DNA of 64,000 nucleotides from 67-14 sp020438345 (GTDB taxonomy: Bacteria; Actinomycetota; Thermoleophilia; Solirubrobacterales; 70-9): the NCBI GenBank assembly GCA_937872475.1, contig CALMSY010000012.1, positions 89,432-153,431 of the forward strand. The letters are read 5' to 3'. Made by a program: the position numbers and the translations under genes. The notes beneath the pieces are model-generated. The model ran no database searches and was not told the origin of the DNA. It saw nothing but the letters and a program-made list of their open reading frames with translations. Numbering within the stretch: the stretch's first letter is position 1; each line of letters begins with the position of its first letter. This document shows positions 31,966 through 40,804 of this stretch, piece by piece.

Positions 31966-34767
31966 CTACAAAGCGGACGAAAGCTCGCGGCGAGAGCTGA
32001 TTCCCAGCTTCGTGTAAACCCGGGTCAGATGGTTCTCGACCGTCTTGGGGGTGACGAAAAGCTCCTCGGCAATCTCCCTGTTGGTGCGGCCCTCGGCCGC
32101 ATACCCGGCTACCCGACGTTCCGAAGCTGTTAGTTCATCGAAGGCGAGACGTTTCGGTGCGGCCCCCGCAACTTCAAGTTCAGTGGCAGCATTGGCGGCG
32201 GTATGCCGGGCTCCGGCTGCGGTTGCCAGCTCGAGCCCGGCCTCGAGCTCCTCCTTGCCGTCGATCTTGCGGCCCGCACGCAGCAGCGCGACGCCCAGCT
32301 CCGTTCTGGCCTTTGCCTCTTCGGTGGAAAGTGAGGATCCAGCCAGCGTCTCGACCGCCTCAGTCATCCGGTCTACCCTCTCCCCGACCGGCCCGGCCAG
32401 AGCGCTGGCCCGTCGGGCAATGCCGAGAGCGCCGGGTCGGCCCCACCACTCGGCCCATTCAAGATGGTCGGTCGCGAGATGATCTGCCTCTTCGCTGTAT
32501 CCACTGCGGGCAATCGTGCGGGCGAGCAAAGCTCGCCAGGAAAGCGCCTTCATCGAGCGGCCCGCCCGATCGTCTTCTTCGAGCGGAGCCAAATCCACCC
32601 GGACCGCGGCCAGGTTGCCCTCCGCCTCGTGGAGGGTCGCCCGGCCCCAGGGCACCCAGCGCAAGACGGTCGGACCACCGGGGCCATGTTCAATGCCGCC
32701 ATTCACGAGCTCCTCCCGGGCTTCTTCAAGGCGGCCCTGTTCAGTCAGTGCCCGAACCCGGAACGAGGCATTGACCGGAACCATGATCGGTGCGATCCCG
32801 CCCGCGGCTGCGGTCCGGGCATCAACTTCGGCATCCCCTGGACGACCTTCGTTGACAGCGAGAACCGAGCGGCAACCCAACGCCCCCGCCCGACCGAAAG
32901 CGGAGCCACGGCGGCGGCTGTCAGCAAGAGCCTCTCCGATCGTAGCCCGCGCGTCGTCGAAGGCCTCGCAGGTAAGCAGGGAATAGGTCGCCATGTACCA
33001 CGCAAGGGCCTCGGAAGTGTCTTCGGCGATCATGCGGCCATTGCCAAGGGCCCGGTTCGCAAGTTCGATCACCCGGTCTGGATGAGCGCCGGTGGCGTGC
33101 TCCTCCTGGGAAAGAAGCCCGAGAATGGTTCGCTCGGCCCGTGTCCTTCCTTCCACGCCGAGATGCCTCTTCAAGTCGATCCCGGCATCGGTTCCGGTCA
33201 ACCAGGCCAGCGTGGCCAGATCCGCCTCGAGCTGAAGCGCATCGTCCGAATCGCGATCATCCAGCTCGGCCACGGCTCCGGTGACCAGATCTCGGGCTCC
33301 CTCCATGCCGCCCGAAGCGAATGCCGCGAAAGCCCGGTCCCGGTGGACCGCAATACGCTGACCGTCATCCTTCAGCTTCTCAAGGGACTCGTCGAGATGC
33401 GCAAGACCAGTTTCGAACTCCCCCGCGCGGACCTCGGCTCGACCTAGCTCCGCAACCACTTCCGGCCTGATTTCGACCGGGGGCGGCTCCGCAAGGGCTC
33501 TCCTCAGGTGACCGGCAGCGGTCCGGGGCAAGCCGTTCAGGAGGGCCCTTTCAGCGGTGCGGCGGAGCAACGCGACCGTCTCCACCCTTCCGCCCGGCTC
33601 GCCATTCAGCGCGTGAACAGTCAGGACTTCATCCGAGGCTCCTTCGGTCGAAAGGATTTCCAGAGCGCGGCCGTGGGCGACCGCGCGAGAGGATGCCGGA
33701 ATGTCATCGGAGATCGCCGCCCGGACCAGTGGGTGCGCGAGCCGGACCGGGCGCGTCCCTTCAACCAGGCCAGCGCCGACCAGGGTGTCAACCGCCAGGT
33801 TGGCTTCATCGGATTCCAGGCCGGCGATCGCCATCGCATGCCTGAGTTCACCTTCACCACCAAGCGTGGCAAGAGCCTGAGCAAGTTTGCGGGAGCTGCC
33901 ACCGAGTGCCCCGAGTCGCATCAATAGGGTGCGCTTGACCGCGGCCGGGTCCGCTTCCAGCACCTGGTCCGGTGAGAGTCCGGCCGGGTCATCGTGGGAG
34001 GCAGCAAGCTCACGGGCAAGTTCGATCACGAAGAACGGGTTGCCGGTGGTCGCACGAAGCGCGGCATCCGACAGTTCAGAAGGGATTTCGGCCCCGTCGA
34101 AGGCATCCGAGAGAACCGCGGCGACACCCCTAGCTGAGAATGGATTCGGTCGAAGGAAGGTGGCCCCAGCTTCATCGAGCACCGGAGCAAGGAACCGTGA
34201 CTTCGAAAGAGGCTCATCATCACGAACCCCGGCGAGCATCGCGATCGGATGCCCCTCAACCCGGTGAGCCAGATACGCCGCAATGGACAGCGAAGCGGTG
34301 TCTCCCCAGTGCGCGTCATCGAAAACGGCGAGCAGCGGGCCCCGGTCGGCGAGATTCACCGTCAGCCAGTAGAAGCCATGGAGAAAGTTCTCCGATGTGT
34401 CACGGCCAGGTCCCGGGTCGGCGGGAAGCTCTGAAAGGCCCAATGCCGCACCCGCCAATGCTGCCGGACCGGCCAGCAGCACCTCCCTTTCCTGGTCACT
34501 TGCTTCGATAACCACCCGCTCGACCATCTGCCGGACCACGCCGTATTCAACATCCTGCTCAAGCACCCCGCCCCGGCCGGAAATCACGGTCATGCCCCGC
34601 TCTTTCGCTTCCGCAATCGCCTCCCGGATCAGACTCGTCTTGCCGATTCCGGCCGGACCTTCCACAACCATCAGCGACCCTTGGCCGGCGCATGCGTCGT
34701 CCAGTTGGCCGTACAGTTGGCGGAGCTCCCTGCCGCGCTCGATCAGACTTGAGTCAACTCGTGTCAT
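31966..34767 (-). CDS. LAL-type LuxR family transcriptional regulator with AAA ATPase domain
   Basis: 933 residues. The N-terminal ATPase has Walker A VVEGPAGIGKTSL (about 34-46) and Walker B LLAVFDDAHWGD, followed by sensor-like segments and a long TPR-like alpha-helical region (about 400-850). The C-terminal ~65 residues are a LuxR helix-turn-helix (LTASERRVAGYAAEGRTNREIAEELFVTPKTVENHLTRVYTKLGI). Such MalT-like regulators bind ATP and an inducer before activating promoters. The target is unknown. The collagen-like gene follows on the same strand and the TetR gene is divergent. Confidence 0.93.
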   Translation of the reverse strand: MTRVDSSLIERGRELRQLYGQLDDACAGQGSLMVVEGPAGIGKTSLIREAIAEAKERGMTVISGRGGVLEQDVEYGVVRQMVERVVIEASDQEREVLLAGPAALAGAALGLSELPADPGPGRDTSENFLHGFYWLTVNLADRGPLLAVFDDAHWGDTASLSIAAYLAHRVEGHPIAMLAGVRDDEPLSKSRFLAPVLDEAGATFLRPNPFSARGVAAVLSDAFDGAEIPSELSDAALRATTGNPFFVIELARELAASHDDPAGLSPDQVLEADPAAVKRTLLMRLGALGGSSRKLAQALATLGGEGELRHAMAIAGLESDEANLAVDTLVGAGLVEGTRPVRLAHPLVRAAISDDIPASSRAVAHGRALEILSTEGASDEVLTVHALNGEPGGRVETVALLRRTAERALLNGLPRTAAGHLRRALAEPPPVEIRPEVVAELGRAEVRAGEFETGLAHLDESLEKLKDDGQRIAVHRDRAFAAFASGGMEGARDLVTGAVAELDDRDSDDALQLEADLATLAWLTGTDAGIDLKRHLGVEGRTRAERTILGLLSQEEHATGAHPDRVIELANRALGNGRMIAEDTSEALAWYMATYSLLTCEAFDDARATIGEALADSRRRGSAFGRAGALGCRSVLAVNEGRPGDAEVDARTAAAGGIAPIMVPVNASFRVRALTEQGRLEEAREELVNGGIEHGPGGPTVLRWVPWGRATLHEAEGNLAAVRVDLAPLEEDDRAGRSMKALSWRALLARTIARSGYSEEADHLATDHLEWAEWWGRPGALGIARRASALAGPVGERVDRMTEAVETLAGSSLSTEEAKARTELGVALLRAGRKIDGKEELEAGLELATAAGARHTAANAATELEVAGAAPKRLAFDELTASERRVAGYAAEGRTNREIAEELFVTPKTVENHLTRVYTKLGISSRRELSSAL

Positions 34768-34893
34768 TCACCCCGAATACTAAGCAGGAGACTTTGCGGT
34801 TTAATTCCGTGCGCTGCTCAGTAACCTGAATGATTCAGCTAGTCCGCGCAGGTAGTTCCTGCCTGGTCCGCGGGCAGAAGGAGAGTGGAAGCT

Positions 34894-35592
34894 ATGACCC
34901 GATTGGCGGCAGGGAGGAGCACGCATCTCGAACCGGATGAGATAGCCAAGGCTACCCTGGAGCTCTTCGACGAAGGCCGCGACCCGAGCATCAGGCAGCT
35001 GGCCGTGGCTCTGAACGTCACCCCCTCCGCGATCTACCATCACTATGACTCCCGGGCCGAGATTGTCCAGGCCGCGGTCGAGATCGTCTGGCGCGAGATC
35101 ATCGAAGAAGTGACAGGAATCGTCGGGAGTCCCTTCGAAGCCGATCCGGTCGAGGCTCTCACTGCCCTCGGCCTGGTTTCCCGTCGTGCCTTCATCCGGC
35201 ACCACTCGATCACCCCGTACATGGCCGGCATCCCCCGTGCCGAGGAACTTTCCGCGCTTGGCCTCGCGATGTTCGCGAGTGTTTTCGAGCGGTTCGGGAT
35301 GACTGGGCGTGTTGCCGGCGAAGCTTTCCATGCCTTCGCTAGTTTCTGTTTCGGCAACGCCCTCTACGCAGCCAGCCGAATCGCCGCCGATGAGACCCTC
35401 GGCTCTGACCACCCCACCCACGAGGAACTGGAGAGCATTCGTGCCGCCTCCGGCATCAGCGACACCTCGACTGCGGAAACCCGGCTCGAAGTGGATTCGA
35501 TCCTTGACATCTTCGAGACCAACCCCGAGCGCGATGAGGCTCTGTTCGAGGCCGGTCTCTCCCGGCTTCTGAATGAATTTGCGAAAGTTTGA
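34894..35592 (+). CDS. TetR/AcrR family transcriptional regulator
   Basis: 232 residues from the ATG at 34894, chosen because AAGGAG lies 10 bases upstream; a GTG at 34885 is too close to it. The HTH is PSIRQLAVALNVTPSAIYHHYDSRAEI. The C-terminal ligand domain matches the TetR_C type with LVSRRAFIRHHSITPYMAG. It is three bases from the enoyl-CoA hydratase-like gene, and probably regulates this gene and the DHA2 exporter downstream. Inducer unknown. Confidence 0.9.
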   Translation: MTRLAAGRSTHLEPDEIAKATLELFDEGRDPSIRQLAVALNVTPSAIYHHYDSRAEIVQAAVEIVWREIIEEVTGIVGSPFEADPVEALTALGLVSRRAFIRHHSITPYMAGIPRAEELSALGLAMFASVFERFGMTGRVAGEAFHAFASFCFGNALYAASRIAADETLGSDHPTHEELESIRAASGISDTSTAETRLEVDSILDIFETNPERDEALFEAGLSRLLNEFAKV

Positions 35593-35595
35593 TCG

Positions 35596-36369
35596 ATGCC
35601 TCCAGTAACTATTGAACGGGATGGCCCGATGGCCGTCCTGACACTCGACAGTCCGCCACTCAACCTTTTCGACAAGGCAATGACCGCTGAACTGGCCGCC
35701 GCCCTCGACCGGATCCATGACGATCCACCTCGTGGGCTGCTGATCCGCGCTGAAGGAAAGGTCGTCTCCGGTGGCGTCAACGTGCAGGAGTTCAAGGGCC
35801 TTTCGGCAGCCCAGGGAACGAGACTCTGGGAACAGTTGATGAACCTGGTCGACCGGATCGAAGGCCTGCCTTTTCCCGTTGTTTTCGCGGCTCACGGACT
35901 CACCCTCACAGCTGCCTTCGAGCTTTCCCTGGCTTGTGACCTGATCATCGCCGGTGAGTCAGCCCGGTTCGGTCTGGTTGAAATCGTGGTCGGGCTCACC
36001 CCCTCGATGGGGGGACCTCAGCGCCTCGCCGAAAGGGCCGGTTCCGGCCGGGCCCGGCAGCTGGTAATGACCGGCGAACTCTTCGATTCGGAAACCCTGG
36101 AACGCTGGAACGTGGTCAACGAAGTGCATCCCGACGATGTGCTGGACGAGAAAGCCCGCAAGCTGACGGCCCGCCTGGCCAACGGTCCCACCCTTGCTCA
36201 TGCGATGACCAAGCGCATCCTCCGTGGCTGGCGTGACGATGGGATGGCGGGGGCCGACCGGGTCACGCGTCGAGAAGCGGCTGAACTTTTCGAAACCGAA
36301 GACCTCCGGAACGCCGTCGACTCCTTTCTGGCCAACGGGCCGGGCAAAGCGACCTACCAGGGTCGCTGA
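35596..36369 (+). CDS. Enoyl-CoA hydratase/isomerase family protein
   Basis: 257 residues. Crotonase fold with the first oxyanion segment VVSGGVNVQEFKGL and the second SLACDLIIAGESARFGLVEIVVGLTPSMGG. A Glu lies in the LVEIVVGL helix, in the usual position of one catalytic acid. In the FAAHGLTLTAAFEL segment the crotonase A-G-G run is HGLTLTA, so the second oxyanion part departs from consensus. It may be a hydratase, isomerase or decarboxylase. Downstream of TetR by three bases and followed by a DHA2 exporter after 26 bases, probably one operon. Confidence 0.82.
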   Translation: MPPVTIERDGPMAVLTLDSPPLNLFDKAMTAELAAALDRIHDDPPRGLLIRAEGKVVSGGVNVQEFKGLSAAQGTRLWEQLMNLVDRIEGLPFPVVFAAHGLTLTAAFELSLACDLIIAGESARFGLVEIVVGLTPSMGGPQRLAERAGSGRARQLVMTGELFDSETLERWNVVNEVHPDDVLDEKARKLTARLANGPTLAHAMTKRILRGWRDDGMAGADRVTRREAAELFETEDLRNAVDSFLANGPGKATYQGR

Positions 36370-36395
36370 GATCCAGCCGGACCTATGATGCGCTG

Positions 36396-38039
36396 ATGGC
36401 AGAGAACACTCCGCCATCCAGGCGAAAGATGTGGATCACGCTGGTCGCGATGACGGTCTCCAGCGCGATGATCCTCGTCGACCAGACATCGGTTCCGCTG
36501 GCGATTCCCGACGCGATGTCGGACCTCGGCGGAAAGACCAGCGCCAGCCAGTGGATCCTCACCGCGAACATGCTGCCGCTCGCCGCGTTCATGGTGCTTG
36601 GTGGCCGGCTCGGGGACATCTTCGGACTGAGAAAGATTTTCATCATCGGGGCGGTTGTCTTCAGTACCGCTTCCGCATTCGCCGGTTTCGCCCAGGATAT
36701 TCCCTGGATAATCACCGCCCGGGTGATCCAGGGTGCCGGAGCAGCCCTGATGATGCCGACCACAGTGGCAATCGTCAGCGCGACTTTTCCGCGCGAGGAA
36801 AAAGGCAAGGCTCTGGGCCTGCTGGCTGGTTTTGCCGCCTTTGCCGCTGCCCTCGGGCCGGTGATCGGTGGTGGCTTGACGACCATCGACTGGCGTCTCG
36901 TCTTCCTGGTGAACACACCGCTGGCGATCATCGCCATCCTCCTCACCCTGAATTCGACCGGACCGCTGCGAATGAACGAGAACGCTTCCCGCAGCCTCGA
37001 CCTGCCCGGCGTAACCGCTTTCTCGATCGGCATCGTGGGGTTCGTCTATGGCCTCGGCCAAGGTTCTGACCTCGGCTGGGGTGACCCGCAGATCGTCGTC
37101 TCGCTGGCGGTTTCAGTTCTCGCTTTCATCGGCTTCTTCGTGATCGAGACGAAGAGTTCAAACCCGATGATCGAGTTCCGCCTGTTCCGGCACCTCAACT
37201 TTCTCGCCTCCAACATCAGCCAGTTCCTGGCCGGGATGATCGAACTGGGCTGCGCCTTCCTGCTGCCTTACTTCCTGCTGATGATGATCGGCCTGACTCC
37301 GCTCCAGGCGGGCATTGCCCTGATCCCGGCGACGGTTCCGATCATGCTGGCCGGCCCGCTGGTCGGCCGGATGTTCGACAAGGTCGGTGGGCGCATCCCG
37401 CTCGTCACCGGCTTCCTTGTTCTCGGCGCTTCCGGGATCGCTTTTGCCCTGGCGGTCAGTGAACGGGAATACATCTACCTGATCCCGGGGCTGGTTCTCC
37501 AGGGGATCGGTCTGGGCATGGTTCTGACCGTCAACGATCCGACCGGTCTCGATGCAGTCCCGCCAGAGGATCAAGGCCAGGCCGCAGGTGTGATCAATAC
37601 AAGCGAGCAGTTGGGCGGGGCGGTCGGAATCGCGTTGCTCTCGGCGATCCTGATCAGCGAATCGGTTCACCGCACCAATGGGTCACTGGCCGAAAAGGGG
37701 ATCAAACCGACCGACAGCCAGGTTTCGATGTGGAAGGATTTCATTCTGCTGATCCAGCAGAAAGGGCTCGGCCAGATCGATATTTCGGAACAGCCCCGGG
37801 TCATCCAGTTCGCGTTGAACGATGTCCTCGACGCCCATGTAGCGGCCTACGAGCTGGTCTTCATGACAACAACCGCGATCGCCCTGCTCGGGGCGATTTC
37901 CAGCTTCTTCCTCGTCCGGAAATCCGACCGGGTCGAGAAGGGCAAGATCTTCGTGCGCCGTTCCCGCTGGGTCAGTTCGAACACAGGCCGCACCCCCGCG
38001 GTCACCCGGCATCCTCCGGCTGACGACCAGGTCAGCTGA
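36396..38039 (+). CDS. MFS transporter, DHA2 family (14-helix drug exporter)
   Basis: 547 residues with about 14 membrane helices. It starts WITLVAMTVSSAMILVDQTSVPLAIPDAMSDL, typical of EmrB/QacA-type antiporters, with motif A GGRLGDIFGLRKIF and motif C ALGPVIGGGL. A cytoplasmic C-terminal tail of ~40 residues is polar. The presence of the TetR upstream in the same unit suggests inducible export of a drug or metabolite. The 3' end overlaps the convergent TOBE fragment by 8 bases. Confidence 0.92.
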   Translation: MAENTPPSRRKMWITLVAMTVSSAMILVDQTSVPLAIPDAMSDLGGKTSASQWILTANMLPLAAFMVLGGRLGDIFGLRKIFIIGAVVFSTASAFAGFAQDIPWIITARVIQGAGAALMMPTTVAIVSATFPREEKGKALGLLAGFAAFAAALGPVIGGGLTTIDWRLVFLVNTPLAIIAILLTLNSTGPLRMNENASRSLDLPGVTAFSIGIVGFVYGLGQGSDLGWGDPQIVVSLAVSVLAFIGFFVIETKSSNPMIEFRLFRHLNFLASNISQFLAGMIELGCAFLLPYFLLMMIGLTPLQAGIALIPATVPIMLAGPLVGRMFDKVGGRIPLVTGFLVLGASGIAFALAVSEREYIYLIPGLVLQGIGLGMVLTVNDPTGLDAVPPEDQGQAAGVINTSEQLGGAVGIALLSAILISESVHRTNGSLAEKGIKPTDSQVSMWKDFILLIQQKGLGQIDISEQPRVIQFALNDVLDAHVAAYELVFMTTTAIALLGAISSFFLVRKSDRVEKGKIFVRRSRWVSSNTGRTPAVTRHPPADDQVS

Positions 38040-38304
38040 GGATCATGCAGTGTTCCGGATGCCAGCCGATCGTCACCCGCTGGCCCACCTCCCACTGCTC
38101 GTCGGCCTTCATCCGGTAGGTCGCCTGTTCGAGTGCGACCAGCCGGCTGCCGTCACCAAGCTTCAGCGTGAGCTGATTCCCGACACCAAGGTAGACCTTG
38201 CTTTCAATTTCGCCTTCGACCGTGAACATGTCCGGTTCGACCCGGTACGGCTCGCCACCTACCTCATCGACCGCGACCTTCTCCGGGCGGACCGCGATCT
38301 GCAC
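38032..38304 (-). pseudogene. potA: TOBE-domain C-terminal fragment of potA
   Basis: 90 residues. The segment VQIAVRPEKVAVDE ... GEIESKVYLGVGNQLTLKLGDG is the TOBE regulatory domain that normally continues PotA-type ATPases. Here it is out of frame with the ATPase domain at 38395-39123. The same frame is open upstream (GDNCLEVPDLGDGHGEGE) to about base 38378, where a stop occurs in a G/C homopolymer region. The GTG used here is not a likely independent start. So this is the detached tail of the same gene. Confidence 0.75.
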
Positions 38305-38394
38305 GGTCTCGCCTTCACCGTGCCCGTCACCGAGATCCGGTACTTCAAGGCAGTTGTCGCCTATCCCCCCCCTGTTTCCTTATTCCCCCCTCCC

Positions 38395-39123
38395 CTAAAG
38401 CGGGTTGAAAATGCCGATGAAGCCCGCCACAAACTCTTCCGTCGGATGCTCGTAGATCTCTTCCGGGGGACCGCATTGGGCTACCCTCCCGTCGCTCATG
38501 ACCGCGATCCGGTCGCTCATCGAGAGCGCTTCCTCCTGGTCATGTGTCACATAGACGAAAGTGATCCCCACCTCACGCTGGATCTCCTTTAGTTCGATCT
38601 GCATTTGGCGGCGAAGCTTCAGGTCAAGCGCACCGAGCGGTTCGTCCAGCAACAGCACACGGGGCCGGTTGACCAATGCGCGTGCAAGCGCGACCCGTTG
38701 GCGCTGACCGCCGGAAAGCTCGTTCGGACGCGCCCCGGACTTGGCCGAAAGATCAACCAGCTCCAGGGCTTCGGTCACTCTCGACTTGATTTCGTCTTTG
38801 GCGACTTTCTTGCGTTTCAGCCCGAAGGCGATGTTGTTCTCGACATCAAGGTGCTCAAAGAGGGCATAGCTCTGGAAGACCATGTTCACGTTGCGCTGGT
38901 GGGGTGGCACGTTCTCAACCGGGTCGCCTTCCAGCAGGATCCGGCCTTCGGTCGGCACTTCGAAACCGGCCAGCATCCTCAGGGTCGTGGTCTTGCCGCA
39001 TCCGGAAGGGCCAAGCAGCGAGAAGAACTCCCCCTGGGCGATCGAGATGTCCACATCGTCTACCGCCACGAAGTCTCCGAAGCGCTTGGTCACGCTTTCG
39101 ATCCTGATTGCCTCTTCAGCCAT
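38395..39123 (-). CDS. potA: Polyamine-type ABC transporter ATP-binding protein, truncated by frame break (PotA)
   Basis: 242 residues; intact PotA homologues have ~350-380. Walker A GPSGCGKTTT, the Q-loop MVFQSYALF, signature LSGGQRQRVALARAL, Walker B RVLLLDEPLGALD and switch VTHDQEEAL are complete. It ends GIFNPL-stop where homologues go on into the TOBE domain (GVSNLL type). The TOBE part is found downstream in another frame (38032-38304). The break lies in three C runs on the plus strand (38365-38372, 38385-38390, 38392-38395). It may be a sequencing error, a real mutation, or a variable tract. ATPase of the putative PotABCD importer. Confidence 0.9.
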   Translation of the reverse strand: MAEEAIRIESVTKRFGDFVAVDDVDISIAQGEFFSLLGPSGCGKTTTLRMLAGFEVPTEGRILLEGDPVENVPPHQRNVNMVFQSYALFEHLDVENNIAFGLKRKKVAKDEIKSRVTEALELVDLSAKSGARPNELSGGQRQRVALARALVNRPRVLLLDEPLGALDLKLRRQMQIELKEIQREVGITFVYVTHDQEEALSMSDRIAVMSDGRVAQCGPPEEIYEHPTEEFVAGFIGIFNPL

Positions 39124-39126
39124 CCC

Positions 39127-39951
39127 TCATTCCTCCGCTCCGGTGAGGACCTTGACGCCGCTTTCACGGCGTCCGAACAGTCTCGGTATCAGCACAGCCA
39201 GGGCGACCGCCGAAATCGAGACAACCATCATCAGCGTGCCGACCGCATTGATAGTCGGTGAAACCCCGAATCTGATCATCGACCAGATCCGCACCGGCAG
39301 AGGCTGTGCATCCTCACCGGTAGTGAAGAAACTGAGAACGAAATCATCGAAGGAAAGCGCGAAGACGAGCAGCCCGGCGGCGACGATCGCCGGCCAGAGC
39401 GCAGGGATCAGCACCAGCCGCACCGATTCCCATTTGCTCGCTCCGAGATCCTGGGCGGCTTCCTCCACCTCGACTCCGATCGAGGCGAGCCTGCCACGAA
39501 CCACGATCGTCACATAGGAAATGGAGAACGTGATGTGGGCGATCACGATGGTCCAGATCGAAAGGCCGATGCCGAGTTGGGAGAAGATCAGCAGGGCCGA
39601 GATTCCGGCCACGATCTCCGGGGTGATGAGCGGGATCAGCATCAGGATGTTGAAGCCCTTCGAGGTTCCGGAATGGGCCCGGACCAGACCGATTGCCAGG
39701 GCCGTTCCGACAATGGTCGAGATCACCATGGTCAGCAGGGCAATCTGGACCGATGTGAGAAGTGAGTCCATCAGGGTCGGATCGTTGAAGAACTCCGTGT
39801 ACCAACGGAACGAGAGTCCTTCCATCACCTGCAGAGACTTCTGGCTGTTGAATGAGAAGACGATCACGATCAGGATCGGGATGAACAGGTACAGGTAGAC
39901 CAGTCCCGTGAACAGGCGGAGAAACCTAGGCTTGTAGAACGGCTCGCTCAT
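39127..39951 (-). CDS. potC: Polyamine-type ABC transporter permease (PotC)
   Basis: 274 residues from the ATG at 39951; an upstream start would overlap potB. Six helices, start YLYLFIPILIVIVFSFN and FRWYTEFFND as in PotC, and EAA loop EEAAQDLGASKWESVRLVLIPALWP. It pairs with PotB to make the membrane channel for putrescine/spermidine or a related amine. Four bases separate it from potB and three from the potA start. Confidence 0.92.
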   Translation of the reverse strand: MSEPFYKPRFLRLFTGLVYLYLFIPILIVIVFSFNSQKSLQVMEGLSFRWYTEFFNDPTLMDSLLTSVQIALLTMVISTIVGTALAIGLVRAHSGTSKGFNILMLIPLITPEIVAGISALLIFSQLGIGLSIWTIVIAHITFSISYVTIVVRGRLASIGVEVEEAAQDLGASKWESVRLVLIPALWPAIVAAGLLVFALSFDDFVLSFFTTGEDAQPLPVRIWSMIRFGVSPTINAVGTLMMVVSISAVALAVLIPRLFGRRESGVKVLTGAEE

Positions 39952-39955
39952 CGCT

Positions 39956-40804
39956 TCAGAGCACCTCCGCCTCACCCTTGCTGGCACGCCTGAGGTAGAA
40001 CACCATCCAGACCGCGAGGAAGAGCATCATCACCACGGTCAACGCCGAGCCGAACGGCCAATTCGAAGCAGCAAAGAACTGGTCCTGAATCAGGTTGCCG
40101 ACCATGTACGTATCCGGGCCGCCAAGTAGCTGGGCGGAAACAAAGTCACCAACTGCCGGCAGGAACACGAGCACACAGCCGGCAAGGATCCCGGCCTGGG
40201 TTGCCGGCAGGGTCACATGCAGGAAGGTCTGGAGTGGCGATCCGTAAAGGTCCTTGCCGGCCTCGACCACACTCGGATCCATTCTCTCGATCGAACCGTA
40301 AAGCGGCAGGATCATGAAGATGATGTAGCCATAGACAAGGCCGCCGATCACCGCGAACGGCGTGTTGATCATCTGGATTGGCTCCTGGGTGAGGCCCCAG
40401 TCGACAAGCAGGTTGTTGACCAGGCCCTGATCGGCCAGCAGTGCCACCCAGGCGTAGGTCCGCACCAGGTAGTTGACGAAGAACGGGATGACCAGGGCGG
40501 CGAGAAGTACGTAGCGATACTTGCCACCGAAGCGGGCAATGAAATACGCGACCGGGTAGCCGACCAGCAGGCAGAGGATGACCGTCGCCAGGGCGTAGCC
40601 GACCGACCGGACCAGGACCGGGACGTAGGTCGAATCGAAGACATCCTTGTAGTTGTCCATCGAGAAGCCGTAGACCCCGCGGCCGAAATCGTCGACATGT
40701 CCGAAGGAGAGAGCCAGGACAAGGAAGAGCGGGATGGCGAACAGCAGTGCTATCCAGATGCCCCCGGGGAAGATGAACCAGTCCCAGAACCGTTTCGAGC
40801 TCAA
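39956..40804 (-). CDS. potB: Polyamine-type ABC transporter permease (PotB)
   Basis: 282 residues from a TTG at 40804 that overlaps the potD stop and has GAGGTG upstream; an ATG at 40834 would give 292 residues and a 34-base overlap. Six helices, and the EAA loop reads EAGKDLYGSPLQTFLHVTLPATQ. DNYKDVFDSTYVPVLVRSV is typical of PotB. It forms the importer with PotC, PotA and PotD. The start is open but the family is firm. Confidence 0.9.
   Translation of the reverse strand: MSSKRFWDWFIFPGGIWIALLFAIPLFLVLALSFGHVDDFGRGVYGFSMDNYKDVFDSTYVPVLVRSVGYALATVILCLLVGYPVAYFIARFGGKYRYVLLAALVIPFFVNYLVRTYAWVALLADQGLVNNLLVDWGLTQEPIQMINTPFAVIGGLVYGYIIFMILPLYGSIERMDPSVVEAGKDLYGSPLQTFLHVTLPATQAGILAGCVLVFLPAVGDFVSAQLLGGPDTYMVGNLIQDQFFAASNWPFGSALTVVMMLFLAVWMVFYLRRASKGEAEVL

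Noticed and set aside
32464..33447. 327-codon plus-strand open frame
   Set aside because: Antisense to the LAL regulator and without motifs.
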